Source: Candidatus Methylomirabilota bacterium
Lineage (GTDB): Bacteria > Methylomirabilota > Methylomirabilia > Rokubacteriales > CSP1-6
NCBI GenBank assembly: GCA_035315345.1
Contig: DATFYA010000108.1
Coordinates: forward strand, 1 to 34,470
Length of the DNA stretch: 34,470 bases
Direction of reading: 5' to 3'
Of this stretch, positions 22,622 to 30,046 are shown piece after piece; positions within the stretch are counted from its first letter, which is position 1; every line of letters starts with the position of its first letter. The notes under the pieces are model-generated. The model made no database searches, was not told the DNA's origin, and worked only from the letters and a program-made list of their open reading frames with translations. The translations under genes and the position numbers were made by a program.

Positions 22622-23917
22622 TCACGCGGTCGGTCGGCCGACCGCGGATCGACCGGCCACGGCCCGGTTGCGCGCGACGAGGCGGGCCCCCATCAGGGCG
22701 CCGACATAGATCATCAGCGCGTCGGTGACCGCCGGGGTGTGGACCGGCTGCAGGACCTGGGCCGCCTCCAGGAGCGCGCCCAGGAGGAGGACCAGCCAGA
22801 GCCGCGGCCGGGGCCACGCGTGGCGCATGGCCGCGCCCACGAGCGCGCCCAGCCCGACCTTCTTGGCCAGGTCGAAGAGCGCGGATTGCGCGTCGGCACC
22901 GTAGTACGAGGTGAACGGCACCCACTCGATGCGCGCGATCCGCGCGGAGAGCGCCGGCGTCGAGGCGACGACCGTGAAGGGCGTCAGCTCCTCGTACACC
23001 AGCAGCGCGACCGCGCCCGCGACGAGCCACGCGGGCCCGTGCTCGCGGACGATCCACAGCCGGGCCAGGGCGGGCAGCACGGTGACCCCGAGCAATCCGC
23101 CCGCCGTCGCGAGCAGGACGTTGTCGACGTTGGGCGCCCGTCCCACGATCATGAGCTTGCCGCCCTCGAGGGCGATCGCGAGCAGCGTGGTGCCGATCCA
23201 GGCGAGGAGACCGGCCGCGCGCATCGGCACCCCGGCGAGCGCGGCCCGCGCGAGCACGGCGGCCGCCGCGTACGCGAGCGCCTTCTCGACCACCAGGTCC
23301 GGCCAGAACGCGCGGCCGAGGCTGCCGAGGGGCCGCCACGTGCCGGCCTTCAGGTTCTCCCAGACCGTCGAGACGTCCAGCGTGACCGCAAACGGATAGA
23401 GGGCGTCGGCGGCGAGGACCACGACCACCACGAGCAGGCCGGCCAGCGCGGGACGGCGATGGAGCGCGGCGACGAGGCGCGGCCCGGCTGGACGCTCCGC
23501 GCCGGCGAGGAGCGCGTGGGTCACCACGGCGGCGCCGATGCTGCCGATCACCTGCGCGACCACGTCGATCAGCGAGGCAGTACGCCCCGGCAGGTAGAGC
23601 TGCCCGATCTCGACCGCGGCGGCCAGGGTCGCGTCCAGCGCGACCACCGCGGCGACACGTGTGAGCAGTCCGCGGCCGGCGAGCCCGCTCCAGATCATCA
23701 GGATGCCGACCGGGACGCCGAGCAGCACGTTCGAGACCAGGTCGGGCAGCGACACCAGCCGTCGGCCGGCCGCGTCGTGCAGGCGCGGCAGCGGCGAGTC
23801 CAGGAGCCGGTCCATCGCGTGCGGATCGTAGGCGAAGTTGAAGGGGAAGAACGAGCCGTAGGCCACGAAGACGACGTAGACTACCAGCAGCGCCACCGGG
23901 AGTCGACGAGCGGTCAC
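22622..23917 (-). CDS. Triple-repeat VanZ-family membrane protein
   Basis: 431-aa polytopic membrane protein made of three VanZ-like units. Each unit starts with a PF motif and ends with a conserved acidic helix and loop. Unit 1 has FFPFNF (23-28) and EIGQLYLPGRTASLIDV (103-119). Unit 2 has LYPFAV (173-178) and LEGGKLMIVGRAPNVDN (250-266). Unit 3 has LTPFTV (311-316) and LEAAQVLQPVHTPAVTD (383-399). VanZ itself, about 160 aa, confers low-level teicoplanin resistance by an unclear route. GTG 23917 is chosen because a TTGTGA-17-TACGCT promoter starts transcription about 2 nt before it. Confidence 0.85.
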   Translation of the reverse strand: MTARRLPVALLVVYVVFVAYGSFFPFNFAYDPHAMDRLLDSPLPRLHDAAGRRLVSLPDLVSNVLLGVPVGILMIWSGLAGRGLLTRVAAVVALDATLAAAVEIGQLYLPGRTASLIDVVAQVIGSIGAAVVTHALLAGAERPAGPRLVAALHRRPALAGLLVVVVVLAADALYPFAVTLDVSTVWENLKAGTWRPLGSLGRAFWPDLVVEKALAYAAAAVLARAALAGVPMRAAGLLAWIGTTLLAIALEGGKLMIVGRAPNVDNVLLATAGGLLGVTVLPALARLWIVREHGPAWLVAGAVALLVYEELTPFTVVASTPALSARIARIEWVPFTSYYGADAQSALFDLAKKVGLGALVGAAMRHAWPRPRLWLVLLLGALLEAAQVLQPVHTPAVTDALMIYVGALMGARLVARNRAVAGRSAVGRPTA

Positions 23918-23925
23918 GGGCTGGC

Positions 23926-23954
23926 AGCGTAGCGCAGCGAACCGGGAGTCACAA
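23926..23954 (-). promoter_or_regulatory. Promoter of the VanZ-family gene
   Basis: On the minus strand TTGTGA (23954-23949), a 17-nt spacer and TACGCT (23931-23926). The predicted start near 23919 is about 2 nt before the GTG at 23917, and there is no Shine-Dalgarno, so a leaderless mRNA is expected. Confidence 0.55.
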
Positions 23955-23972
23955 GACGGGAGACACCGACGG

Positions 23973-24683
23973 ATGACGCCGGAGCGATTCGCCCGCGGCA
24001 TGACGTTCGACGAGTACGTGGGATTCTGCGGCTCGCCCGCGAACCTGGCCCGCCCGGGCTTCGACATCCGCCGGTTCAGCCTGGTCCGCCCGCGGCTGGA
24101 CTGGAGCGGCTACCTGCGCGAGCGGCACGAGCGGGCGCGGCTCGGCCCCGAGCAGACCGCGGCCATCCGGTGGCTCGCGGCACAGCCGGGCGGGCCCGCG
24201 AAGGTGGCGGTCCTCTCCGAGGACTGGTCGTCGGACTGCCGTCGCGACGTGCCCTACCTGGCCCGGCTCGCCGAGGCCGGCGGCCTCGAGCTGCGCATCT
24301 TCGCCCGCGACGGCGAGACGATGCTCATGCAGGGGCTGCCCGATCCGGCCGCGGGGGGCAACGCCGACCTCGTGGTGGAGTACGCGAACGAGAAAAACGG
24401 CCAGCGATGGGCCTCGGTCCCGGTCGCGGTCTTCTTCACGCGGGACTTCGCGGAGCTGTACCGCTACGTCGAGTACCCCGCGATCTACCGCAAGGAGCGG
24501 ATCATCGGCCACCTGCGGGCGGCGCGCGCCGGCGAGACCGAGGAGCAGGCGAAGGCGCGCGGCGGACGTGACATCGGGGCCCTGCTCGACTCGCCGTTCT
24601 ACGACGTGTGGGCGCAGGCCGGCATCGCCGAGATCCTGAGCGCGCTCCACGAGCGCGTGGTGGTGGCGCCCGCGCGCGGCTGA
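23973..24683 (+). CDS. Thioredoxin-fold protein with SxxC in place of CxxC
   Basis: 236-aa cytosolic protein. A helical N-terminal part (residues 1-70) is followed by a thioredoxin-like domain resembling the Thioredoxin_9 group: KVAVLSEDWSSDCRRDVPYLARLAE (77-101), LELRIFARDG, and the cis-Pro region RWASVPVAVFFTRDF. In this group the active site usually reads WCxxx. Here it is Trp85-Ser86-Ser87-Asp88-Cys89, so the first Cys is Ser and only one Cys remains. Disulfide exchange is therefore unlikely; glutathionylation-type or non-redox roles are possible. It is divergent from the VanZ gene. A weak GGGAG lies about 10 nt before the ATG. Confidence 0.75.
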   Translation: MTPERFARGMTFDEYVGFCGSPANLARPGFDIRRFSLVRPRLDWSGYLRERHERARLGPEQTAAIRWLAAQPGGPAKVAVLSEDWSSDCRRDVPYLARLAEAGGLELRIFARDGETMLMQGLPDPAAGGNADLVVEYANEKNGQRWASVPVAVFFTRDFAELYRYVEYPAIYRKERIIGHLRAARAGETEEQAKARGGRDIGALLDSPFYDVWAQAGIAEILSALHERVVVAPARG

Positions 24684-24702
24684 GGGGACGGGCCGGACGC
24701 GA

Positions 24703-25125
24703 TCAGGGCGTGGCGCGCCAGGAGTGCCAGAGCCAGATGAGGCCGGCGACGACGACCAGCAGCACGATGTAGGCGGCCCAGCTGTTGGTCCACGACGGGC
24801 GCGCCGGCATGATGCGGTCCTGCTCCCACTCCACCGTGTCCCGCCAGGCCAGATCGCCGCGGGCGTAGCGGTGGAAGACCTCGGTGACCCAGGCCAGCGG
24901 CAGCGCGCGGTCGCGCGTCCGGAAGCGGCGCTCGAGCGAGCCCTCCTGCAGGTCGAGGCCGAAGCCGGTCTGCACCCCGCCGGTGGCCTGCAGGTAGCTC
25001 GAGTCCGAGGTGCCGAGGGTGGCGACCACGTTCCGGCCGCCGTCGAGCGAGGCGAGCACCTTCGCGATGGTGGGGCCGTCCGGCCGCTCGTAGCCGGTAT
25101 CGTGCGTGCTGAGCAGCAGCTCCAC
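24703..25125 (-). CDS. Imm1-like domain protein with C-terminal membrane anchor
   Basis: 140-aa protein of no certain family. The soluble part has GPTIAKVLASLDGG, a beta-rich middle (VVATLGTSDSSYLQATGG), and LPLAWVTEVFHRYARGD followed by TVEWE. The last segment recalls the IPxEEAREALREFxxTGxxPxxVxWE ending of Imm1 immunity proteins, but this is recall by pattern and weak. One membrane segment ends the protein (AAYIVLLVVVAGLIWLW, about 118-135). GTG 25125 has GGGGAG 6 nt upstream. It begins 11 nt after the acyl-CoA dehydrogenase stop and is probably cotranscribed. No toxin gene is adjacent. Confidence 0.6.
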   Translation of the reverse strand: MELLLSTHDTGYERPDGPTIAKVLASLDGGRNVVATLGTSDSSYLQATGGVQTGFGLDLQEGSLERRFRTRDRALPLAWVTEVFHRYARGDLAWRDTVEWEQDRIMPARPSWTNSWAAYIVLLVVVAGLIWLWHSWRATP

Positions 25126-25136
25126 GGCCGACTCCC

Positions 25137-26300
25137 CTAGTAGGAGCGCGGCAGCCCGAGAACGTGCTCGGCCAGGTAGTTCAGCGCCATCTGCTGCGAG
25201 ACCGGCGCGATCTTGTAGAGCCGGATCTCCCGCCACAGCCGCTCCACGTAGAACTCCTTGGCGTAGCCGAAGCCGCCGAAGGTCTGCAGCGCGGCGTCGC
25301 AGGCGTTGAAGCCCGCCTCGGCCGCGAGCATCTTGGCCGAGTTGGCCTCGCGGCCGCATGGCTTGCCGTTGTCGAAGAGCCACGCCGCCTTCAGGCACAT
25401 CATCTCGGCCGCGTCGAGCTGGGCCATCGCGTGGGCCAGCGGATGGGCGATCGCCTGATTCTTCCCGATGGGCCGATCGAACACCACCCGCTCCTTGGCG
25501 TACTGCACCGCGCGCTCGAGGGCGGCGCGGCCGATGCCCACCGCCTCGATGCCGACCACGATGCGCTCCGGGTTGAGCGAGTCGATCAGGTGGTAGAAGC
25601 CCTCGCCCGGCGTGCCGACCACGTCCTCGTCCGGGATCTCCAGGTTGTCGATGAAGATCTCGTTGGAGTCCACCGCGGCCCGGCCCAGCTTGTGGATCTC
25701 GCGCACCGTGATCGCGGTGCGATCGAAGTCGGCGAAGAAGAGCGTCATGCCCTTGAGCGGCTTCGCGGGATCGCGGTCGGCGGTGCGGGCCAGGAGCAGG
25801 ATCTTGGTCGCGTGCTGCGCGTTGGTGGTCCACACCTTGCGCCCGTTGACGACCCAGCGGTCGCCCTTCTTCTCGGCCCGGGTCTGGATGCGCGAGGTAT
25901 CGGTGCCCGCGTTCGGCTCGGTCACCCCGAAGGCCATGACGATCTCGCCGCTCACGATCTGCGGCAGGTACTTCCGCTTCATGGCCTCGGTGCCGTACTT
26001 GATCAACGGCGTGGGCGGGAACACGTAGAAGTGCACCGGCGAGGCGCCCGAGGTGCCGGCTCCCGACGCACAGATCTCGTGGAGCATCAGCGCGGCCTCG
26101 GTGACCCCGAGCCCGGCGCCGCCGTAGGCCTCGGGCACCATGATGCCGAGCCAGCCGTTGTCCGCGAAGGCCTTCACGAAGTCGCTCGGGTACTCGGCCC
26201 GATCGTCCTTGTCGAGCCAGTAGTCGAGCGAGAAGGTGCGGGCCAGCGCCCCCACTTCCTTGCGGATCAGCTCCTGCGACTCGGTCAGCGCGAAATCCAT
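25137..26300 (-). CDS. Acyl-CoA dehydrogenase (FAD-dependent)
   Basis: 387-aa flavoenzyme that oxidises an acyl-CoA at the alpha-beta bond, passing electrons to ETF. The three-domain ACAD fold is clear: MAFGVTEPNAGTDTS (122-136, flavin/substrate loop), WVVNGRKVWTTNA (149-161), RVVFDRPIGKNQA (271-283) and LQTFGGFGYAKEF (339-350). The C-terminal YEG-type catalytic Glu of short/medium-chain enzymes is absent (LYKIAPVSQQ). Instead Glu245 in the helix-G segment NPERIVVG matches the base position of long-chain and isovaleryl-CoA dehydrogenases. AGGAGGA lies 6 nt before the ATG. Chain-length or branched-chain specificity is uncertain. Confidence 0.95.
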   Translation of the reverse strand: MDFALTESQELIRKEVGALARTFSLDYWLDKDDRAEYPSDFVKAFADNGWLGIMVPEAYGGAGLGVTEAALMLHEICASGAGTSGASPVHFYVFPPTPLIKYGTEAMKRKYLPQIVSGEIVMAFGVTEPNAGTDTSRIQTRAEKKGDRWVVNGRKVWTTNAQHATKILLLARTADRDPAKPLKGMTLFFADFDRTAITVREIHKLGRAAVDSNEIFIDNLEIPDEDVVGTPGEGFYHLIDSLNPERIVVGIEAVGIGRAALERAVQYAKERVVFDRPIGKNQAIAHPLAHAMAQLDAAEMMCLKAAWLFDNGKPCGREANSAKMLAAEAGFNACDAALQTFGGFGYAKEFYVERLWREIRLYKIAPVSQQMALNYLAEHVLGLPRSY

Positions 26301-26324
26301 GAACGGTCCTCCTGATCGGGGCCA

Positions 26325-26333
26325 AGAATAGCA
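26325..26333 (-). promoter_or_regulatory. Extended -10 for the acyl-CoA dehydrogenase gene
   Basis: Read on the minus strand, TGCTATTCT is an extended -10 box. The predicted start near 26318 gives a short leader with a strong AGGAGGA site. It is back-to-back with the promoter of the DtxR-family gene, so that regulator may act on both. Confidence 0.4.
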
Positions 26334-26347
26334 CGGGCCGCCGGGGC

Positions 26348-26376
26348 TTGCCCGGCGGTGCGGTGGTCGGTATGCT
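26348..26376 (+). promoter_or_regulatory. Promoter of the DtxR-family regulator operon
   Basis: TTGCCC (26348-26353), a 17-nt spacer and TATGCT (26371-26376). The predicted start near 26383 is 1 nt before the ATG at 26384, with no Shine-Dalgarno, so the transcript should be leaderless. Confidence 0.55.
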
Positions 26377-26383
26377 GACGGCC

Positions 26384-27106
26384 ATGGACGAGACCACTCC
26401 CGCGATCCAGGATTATCTCGGCGCCATCTACGATCTCGCCGGCACCGACAAGCCGGTGATCGGCGCGCGGCTCGCGCGGCACATGCACGTCTCGGCGCCG
26501 TCCATCACCGAGGCGCTGCGCCGCATGCAGAAGGACGGCTACATCCGCGTGGGCGGTCACAAGGAGATCCGGCTCACCAGCAAGGGCCTCGGCATCGCGG
26601 AGACGATGGCGCGACGCCACCGGCTGATCGAGCGCTGGCTCACCGACGTCCTCGGCCTCGACTGGTCGCGCGCGCACGACGAGGCGCACCGGCTCGAGCA
26701 CGCGCTGTCGCCGGTGGTCGAGGAGCGGCTCGCCGAGACGCTCGGCATGCCCAGCACCTGTCCGCACGGCAACCCGATCCCCGGCATGCCCGCGCCGGAA
26801 GCGCACAGCCCGATCCCGCTCGGCCAGGCCCCGGCCGGGCATCCCTTCGTGGTCGAGCGCATCACCGAGGAGGCCGAAGCGGACCGGCAGCTGCTGCGCT
26901 TCCTGTGGGAGAGCGGGATCCGCCCGGGCAGCCGCATCGTGGTCAGCGAGGTCGCGCCGTACGCCGGCACCGTGTCCATCCTGCTGGAAGGCCGCACCAT
27001 CACCATGGGGCTCAGCGCCGCGAACAAGATCTGGGTGTACGACCCGCAGGAGCCGTCCGAGCGGCCCAAGAGCGCGCGCCGCCGCTCCGCGAAGCCGTCC
27101 GCCTGA
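26384..27106 (+). CDS. DtxR/MntR-family metal-dependent transcriptional regulator
   Basis: 240-aa regulator with three parts. The winged-helix DNA-binding domain (1-65) includes VSAPSITEALRRMQKDGYI. The dimerisation/metal domain spans about 66-125. A C-terminal FeoA/SH3-like domain covers about 150-225 (HPFVVERITEEAE to GTVSILLEGRTI). CPHGNPIPG (126-134) is a known signature of one DtxR subgroup. Metal positions align by number with DtxR: His79, Glu83 and His98 (ancillary site), Glu105 and His106. Residue 102, Cys in DtxR and Glu in MntR, is His, and residue 10 is Asp as in MntR. The ATG is fixed by the promoter. A hydrolase gene follows after 2 nt. Confidence 0.92.
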   Translation: MDETTPAIQDYLGAIYDLAGTDKPVIGARLARHMHVSAPSITEALRRMQKDGYIRVGGHKEIRLTSKGLGIAETMARRHRLIERWLTDVLGLDWSRAHDEAHRLEHALSPVVEERLAETLGMPSTCPHGNPIPGMPAPEAHSPIPLGQAPAGHPFVVERITEEAEADRQLLRFLWESGIRPGSRIVVSEVAPYAGTVSILLEGRTITMGLSAANKIWVYDPQEPSERPKSARRRSAKPSA

Positions 27107-27108
27107 GC

Positions 27109-27864
27109 ATGGGGGTCAAGGCGCTCTACGCGCTGCAGAACGGCTTCCTGGGCTTCGAGCGCGCCGGTCTCTTCTACGGCGACCGCTCGGCGGAGCGCGT
27201 GGCGATCCCGATCACGTGCTATCTGGTCCGCACCGACGACGCGACGATTCTCTTCGATACCGGCATCTCGCCGCGGGCGGTGCCGGGGCTGCTCCGGCAA
27301 GACTCGCTCTGCCGATTCGGCGACGAGGACCTGCTGGTGCATCGCCTGGACTCGATCGGGCTCGAGCCGGCGGACATCGATCTGGTGGTGCTGAGCCATC
27401 TCCACTTCGACCACGCGGGCGGCGCCGCCCTGTTCGACACCTCGGAGCTGATCGTGCAGCAGGACGAGTACGCCTACGGGCAGTACCCGCCCGCGTTCTT
27501 CGCCTCGTACTACTACCGCAAGAACTTCGACCTGCCCGGCTATCGCTGGCGCCTGCTCGACGGCGACACCGTGCTCGCCCCGGGGGTGACCGCGCTGCGC
27601 AGCGACGGCCACACCCCGGGCCACCAGTCCCTGCTGGTCGAGCTGCCCGGCACCGGCCCGGTCATCCTGGCCGGCGATTCCTGCTACTGGCAGCGGTCCA
27701 TCGACGAGGAGATCCCGCCCGGCGTCGTGTGGGACCCGACCCGGGCCGTGCACACCATCAAGCGGCTCAAGACGCTCGCGCGGCTGACCGGCGGGCGCAT
27801 CTTCCCGAGCCACGACCCCGCGTTCTGGGAGCGGGCGATCAAGGCGCCGGACGCATATCGATAG
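27109..27864 (+). CDS. MBL-fold hydrolase, N-acyl-homoserine-lactonase-like
   Basis: 251-aa metallo-beta-lactamase-fold enzyme. The dinuclear zinc ligands are complete: HLHFDH (97-102), His172 (GHTPGH), Asp190 (LAGDSCYW) and His235 (FPSHD). The overall pattern (ITCYLVRTDDATILFDTGIS, SLLVELPGTG) resembles AttM/AiiA-type quorum-quenching lactonases, but many members of this group act on other lactones or esters. No signal peptide, so cytosolic. It starts 2 nt after the DtxR-family gene and precedes the CoA-transferase by 9 nt, so all three are likely one operon; a lactone or ester substrate linked to the CoA-transferase product is possible. Confidence 0.88.
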   Translation: MGVKALYALQNGFLGFERAGLFYGDRSAERVAIPITCYLVRTDDATILFDTGISPRAVPGLLRQDSLCRFGDEDLLVHRLDSIGLEPADIDLVVLSHLHFDHAGGAALFDTSELIVQQDEYAYGQYPPAFFASYYYRKNFDLPGYRWRLLDGDTVLAPGVTALRSDGHTPGHQSLLVELPGTGPVILAGDSCYWQRSIDEEIPPGVVWDPTRAVHTIKRLKTLARLTGGRIFPSHDPAFWERAIKAPDAYR

Positions 27865-27873
27865 GAGGACGCC

Positions 27874-29064
27874 ATGGGAGTGCTGGACGGAATCAAGGTG
27901 CTGGAGATGGCGCGGGTGCCCCCCGCCGAGATGCCCGGCATGTTCCTCGCCGACATGGGCGCCGACGTGCTCAAGATCGAGACGCCGCCCGACGAGCCGG
28001 AGGACGCCACCGCCCGACGGCGCGCCGCGTTCGCGTACGTGAACCGCAACAAGCGCTCGCTCGCGCTGAACATGAAGGCGCCCGAGGGCCAGGCCATCTT
28101 CCGGAAGCTGGCCGCCGCCGCCGACGTGATCGTCGAGGGCTTCCGGCCCGGCGTCATGAAGCGCCTGGGCGGCGACTACGAGACGCTGTCGGCCGCGAAC
28201 CCGCGCCTGGTCTACTGCTCGCTCTCCGGATTCGGCCACAACGGGCCCTACCGCGACTATCCGGCGCACGACGGCAACTACCTGTCGCTGGCCGGCGTGC
28301 TGAACCTCATCGGGGAGCCGGACCGCAAGCCGATCTTCCCGCTCAACCTGGTGGCCGACTACGGCGGGGCCAGCATGCACGGCGCGCTCGGCATCATGAT
28401 GGCGCTGTTCGCCCGCGAGCGGACCGGCCGCGGCCAGCACGTGGACGTGTCCTACCTCGACACCTCGCTGGCCCTGCTCGCCGCCACGCCGAACATGCGC
28501 TTCTTCTGGAGCGACGGCATGGCCCCGAAGCGCGGCGAGGGTTTCCTGGGCGGCTCGTATCCGTACTACGCGGTCTACGAAACCCGGGACCGCAAGTACC
28601 TCACCATCGGCTGCACCGAGCCGTGGCTCTGGGAGAACTTCTGCAAGGCGATCAACCGGCCCGACTTCGTGAAGTTCGCGCGCCGGCCCGACCAGTTCGT
28701 GCGGGCGGCCAACGCGGAAGAGGTGGCCTGCCGGGAGGAGATCGAGGCTCTCATCCGGACCCGCACCCGCGACGAGTGGTACGACTTCCTGGTCAAGGCC
28801 GACGTGTGCGTGGGGAAGGTCTACGAGCCCGAGGAGGTCGTGGCCGATCCGCAGGTGCAGGCCCGCGACATGGTCGTGGAGATGCGCCACCCGGTGCACG
28901 GGACGGTGACGCAGTTCGGCCAGCCCATCAAGCTCTCGGAGACCCCGGGGACGATCCGCAGCGTCGCCCCCTACTCGGGCGAGCACACCGATCAGGTGCT
29001 GGGCGAGCTGGGCCTGCGCGAGGCGGACATCCGGAGCCTGCGCGAGAAGAAGATAGTCGCCTAG
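27874..29064 (+). CDS. CaiB/BaiF family III CoA-transferase
   Basis: 396-aa cytosolic enzyme moving CoA between carboxylic acids through a glutamyl/aspartyl-CoA type intermediate. Family marks are LDGIKVLEMARV at the N-terminus, ADMGADVLKIETP (26-38), NRNKRSLALNMK (57-68), DVIVEGFRPGVMKRLG, and GRGQHVDVS. The catalytic Asp by alignment to formyl-CoA transferase Asp169 is Asp162 (LVADYGGASMHG). TAGGAGG lies 5 nt before the ATG. The substrate is unknown; nearby acyl-CoA dehydrogenase and acyl-CoA synthetase genes suggest catabolism of an organic acid. It converges with the deacetylase gene, leaving 3 nt. Confidence 0.94.
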   Translation: MGVLDGIKVLEMARVPPAEMPGMFLADMGADVLKIETPPDEPEDATARRRAAFAYVNRNKRSLALNMKAPEGQAIFRKLAAAADVIVEGFRPGVMKRLGGDYETLSAANPRLVYCSLSGFGHNGPYRDYPAHDGNYLSLAGVLNLIGEPDRKPIFPLNLVADYGGASMHGALGIMMALFARERTGRGQHVDVSYLDTSLALLAATPNMRFFWSDGMAPKRGEGFLGGSYPYYAVYETRDRKYLTIGCTEPWLWENFCKAINRPDFVKFARRPDQFVRAANAEEVACREEIEALIRTRTRDEWYDFLVKADVCVGKVYEPEEVVADPQVQARDMVVEMRHPVHGTVTQFGQPIKLSETPGTIRSVAPYSGEHTDQVLGELGLREADIRSLREKKIVA

Positions 29065-29067
29065 TCG

Positions 29068-29943
29068 CTAGCGGGAGGCGGTGGGCCGGCAGCCGCTCGC
29101 GAGCATCCGCCGGGCCGTGGTCGAGGCGAGGTGCCCGTACTCGCGGTAGCTGATGAGCCGGATGCCCTCGGCCGCGATGGCCGCCTTGACCTTGGCGTCG
29201 CAGAGCGACTGTAGCTCGACCTCGCGCTCGCGGTTGTACTGCGCGTCCCGCCGCGCCTCCATCCGCCCGGGATGGCAGGAGATCTCCGAGACCCCCGGCC
29301 CCAGCGACTTCAGGATCGTCAGCAGGTAGTCCGTGCTGATCTTGGTCACGTCGGTGCGGCCGAACTCCGGCTGGCCCCAGAAGCGGCCCACGAAGAAGAC
29401 CTCGGAGAATCCGCGCACCGGGCAGTGGTAGCGCGCCCCCGCTTCCAGGAACTGCCACGCGACGTTGAAGAGCCGGTGCGCGTGGTGGTGCGAGTCGATG
29501 TGGGTGGGCGGGCCACCGGTGAGCCGGACGAATGCCTCGAGCTGCCGGTCCAGCTCCCCCTGGACCGCGCGCGGCTCCTGCATGTTGACGAGCCAGTGCC
29601 CGCGCTCGTCGAACGCCACGTGGAGGCCCAGGCTCACGTCGGCCCGGCGCCGCACCTGCCGCACCGCCTCGACCGCGTGCGGGCCGTCCACGAGCAGGCT
29701 TGCGCTCGTCACGATGCCGCGGTCGAACGCCTCGAAGATGCCGCGGTCGATCTCCTCGGACATGCCGAGGTCGTCGGCGTTGACGATGGCGAGCCGCTGG
29801 TGCCCGTCGCCGTCATGCGTGGACATCGAGGTGTACGGGTCCTCGGGGCTGGGCGACGCGATGGCCGGAGCGGCCGGCGCGGCCAGCCACCCGCCCGCGG
29901 CGGCGAGTCCCGATCTCAGAAAGAGTCGTCTCGTAAGGCTCAT
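29068..29943 (-). CDS. YdjC/ChbG-family carbohydrate deacetylase, exported
   Basis: 291-aa protein with a twin-arginine-like N-terminus (MSLTRRLFLRSGLAAAGG) and Ala-rich signal region ending near AIASPS. It then carries a YdjC domain. Metal and active-site marks are NADDLGMS (55-62, Asp57/Asp58), GLHVAF (His108), THIDSHHHAH (147-156) and ISCHPG (221-226). ChbG deacetylates chitooligosaccharides in the cytoplasm; an exported member could act on envelope or external sugars. GGGAGG lies 5 nt before ATG 29943, which sets the start; longer readings would pass through the promoter. Confidence 0.87.
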   Translation of the reverse strand: MSLTRRLFLRSGLAAAGGWLAAPAAPAIASPSPEDPYTSMSTHDGDGHQRLAIVNADDLGMSEEIDRGIFEAFDRGIVTSASLLVDGPHAVEAVRQVRRRADVSLGLHVAFDERGHWLVNMQEPRAVQGELDRQLEAFVRLTGGPPTHIDSHHHAHRLFNVAWQFLEAGARYHCPVRGFSEVFFVGRFWGQPEFGRTDVTKISTDYLLTILKSLGPGVSEISCHPGRMEARRDAQYNREREVELQSLCDAKVKAAIAAEGIRLISYREYGHLASTTARRMLASGCRPTASR

Positions 29944-29965
29944 TCGATCCTCCCGGCGACCTGCA

Positions 29966-29976
29966 TCTATAGCATA
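29966..29976 (-). promoter_or_regulatory. Candidate -10 region of the deacetylase gene
   Basis: The minus strand reads TATGCTATAGA, with two overlapping -10-like hexamers (TATGCT and TATAGA). Either gives a short leader that includes the GGGAGG site. No clear -35 is seen. Confidence 0.35.
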
Positions 29977-30032
29977 ACCCGCGCGCCTGCGTCCGGGTTG
30001 CCGGGTCGAGGGGGTGTTGCGGGCAGAAATGG

Positions 30033-30038
30033 TAAGAT
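30033..30038 (+). promoter_or_regulatory. Candidate -10 of the aminotransferase gene
   Basis: TAAGAT ends 8 nt before the ATG at 30047, predicting a start near 30045 and a leaderless mRNA. There is no Shine-Dalgarno, and no good -35 at the normal distance. Confidence 0.35.
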
Positions 30039-30046
30039 CCTCTGTC

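Noticed and set aside
24703-26397. Continuous minus-strand frame of 564 codons covering the Imm1-like gene and the acyl-CoA dehydrogenase
   Set aside because: The upstream part is the wrong frame of the dehydrogenase; the real small gene starts at GTG 25125 with its own ribosome site.
26557-28986. Long minus-strand open frame (809 codons) opposite the DtxR, MBL and CaiB genes
   Set aside because: Same kind of GC-driven shadow. The plus-strand genes have all their catalytic motifs and tight operon spacing.
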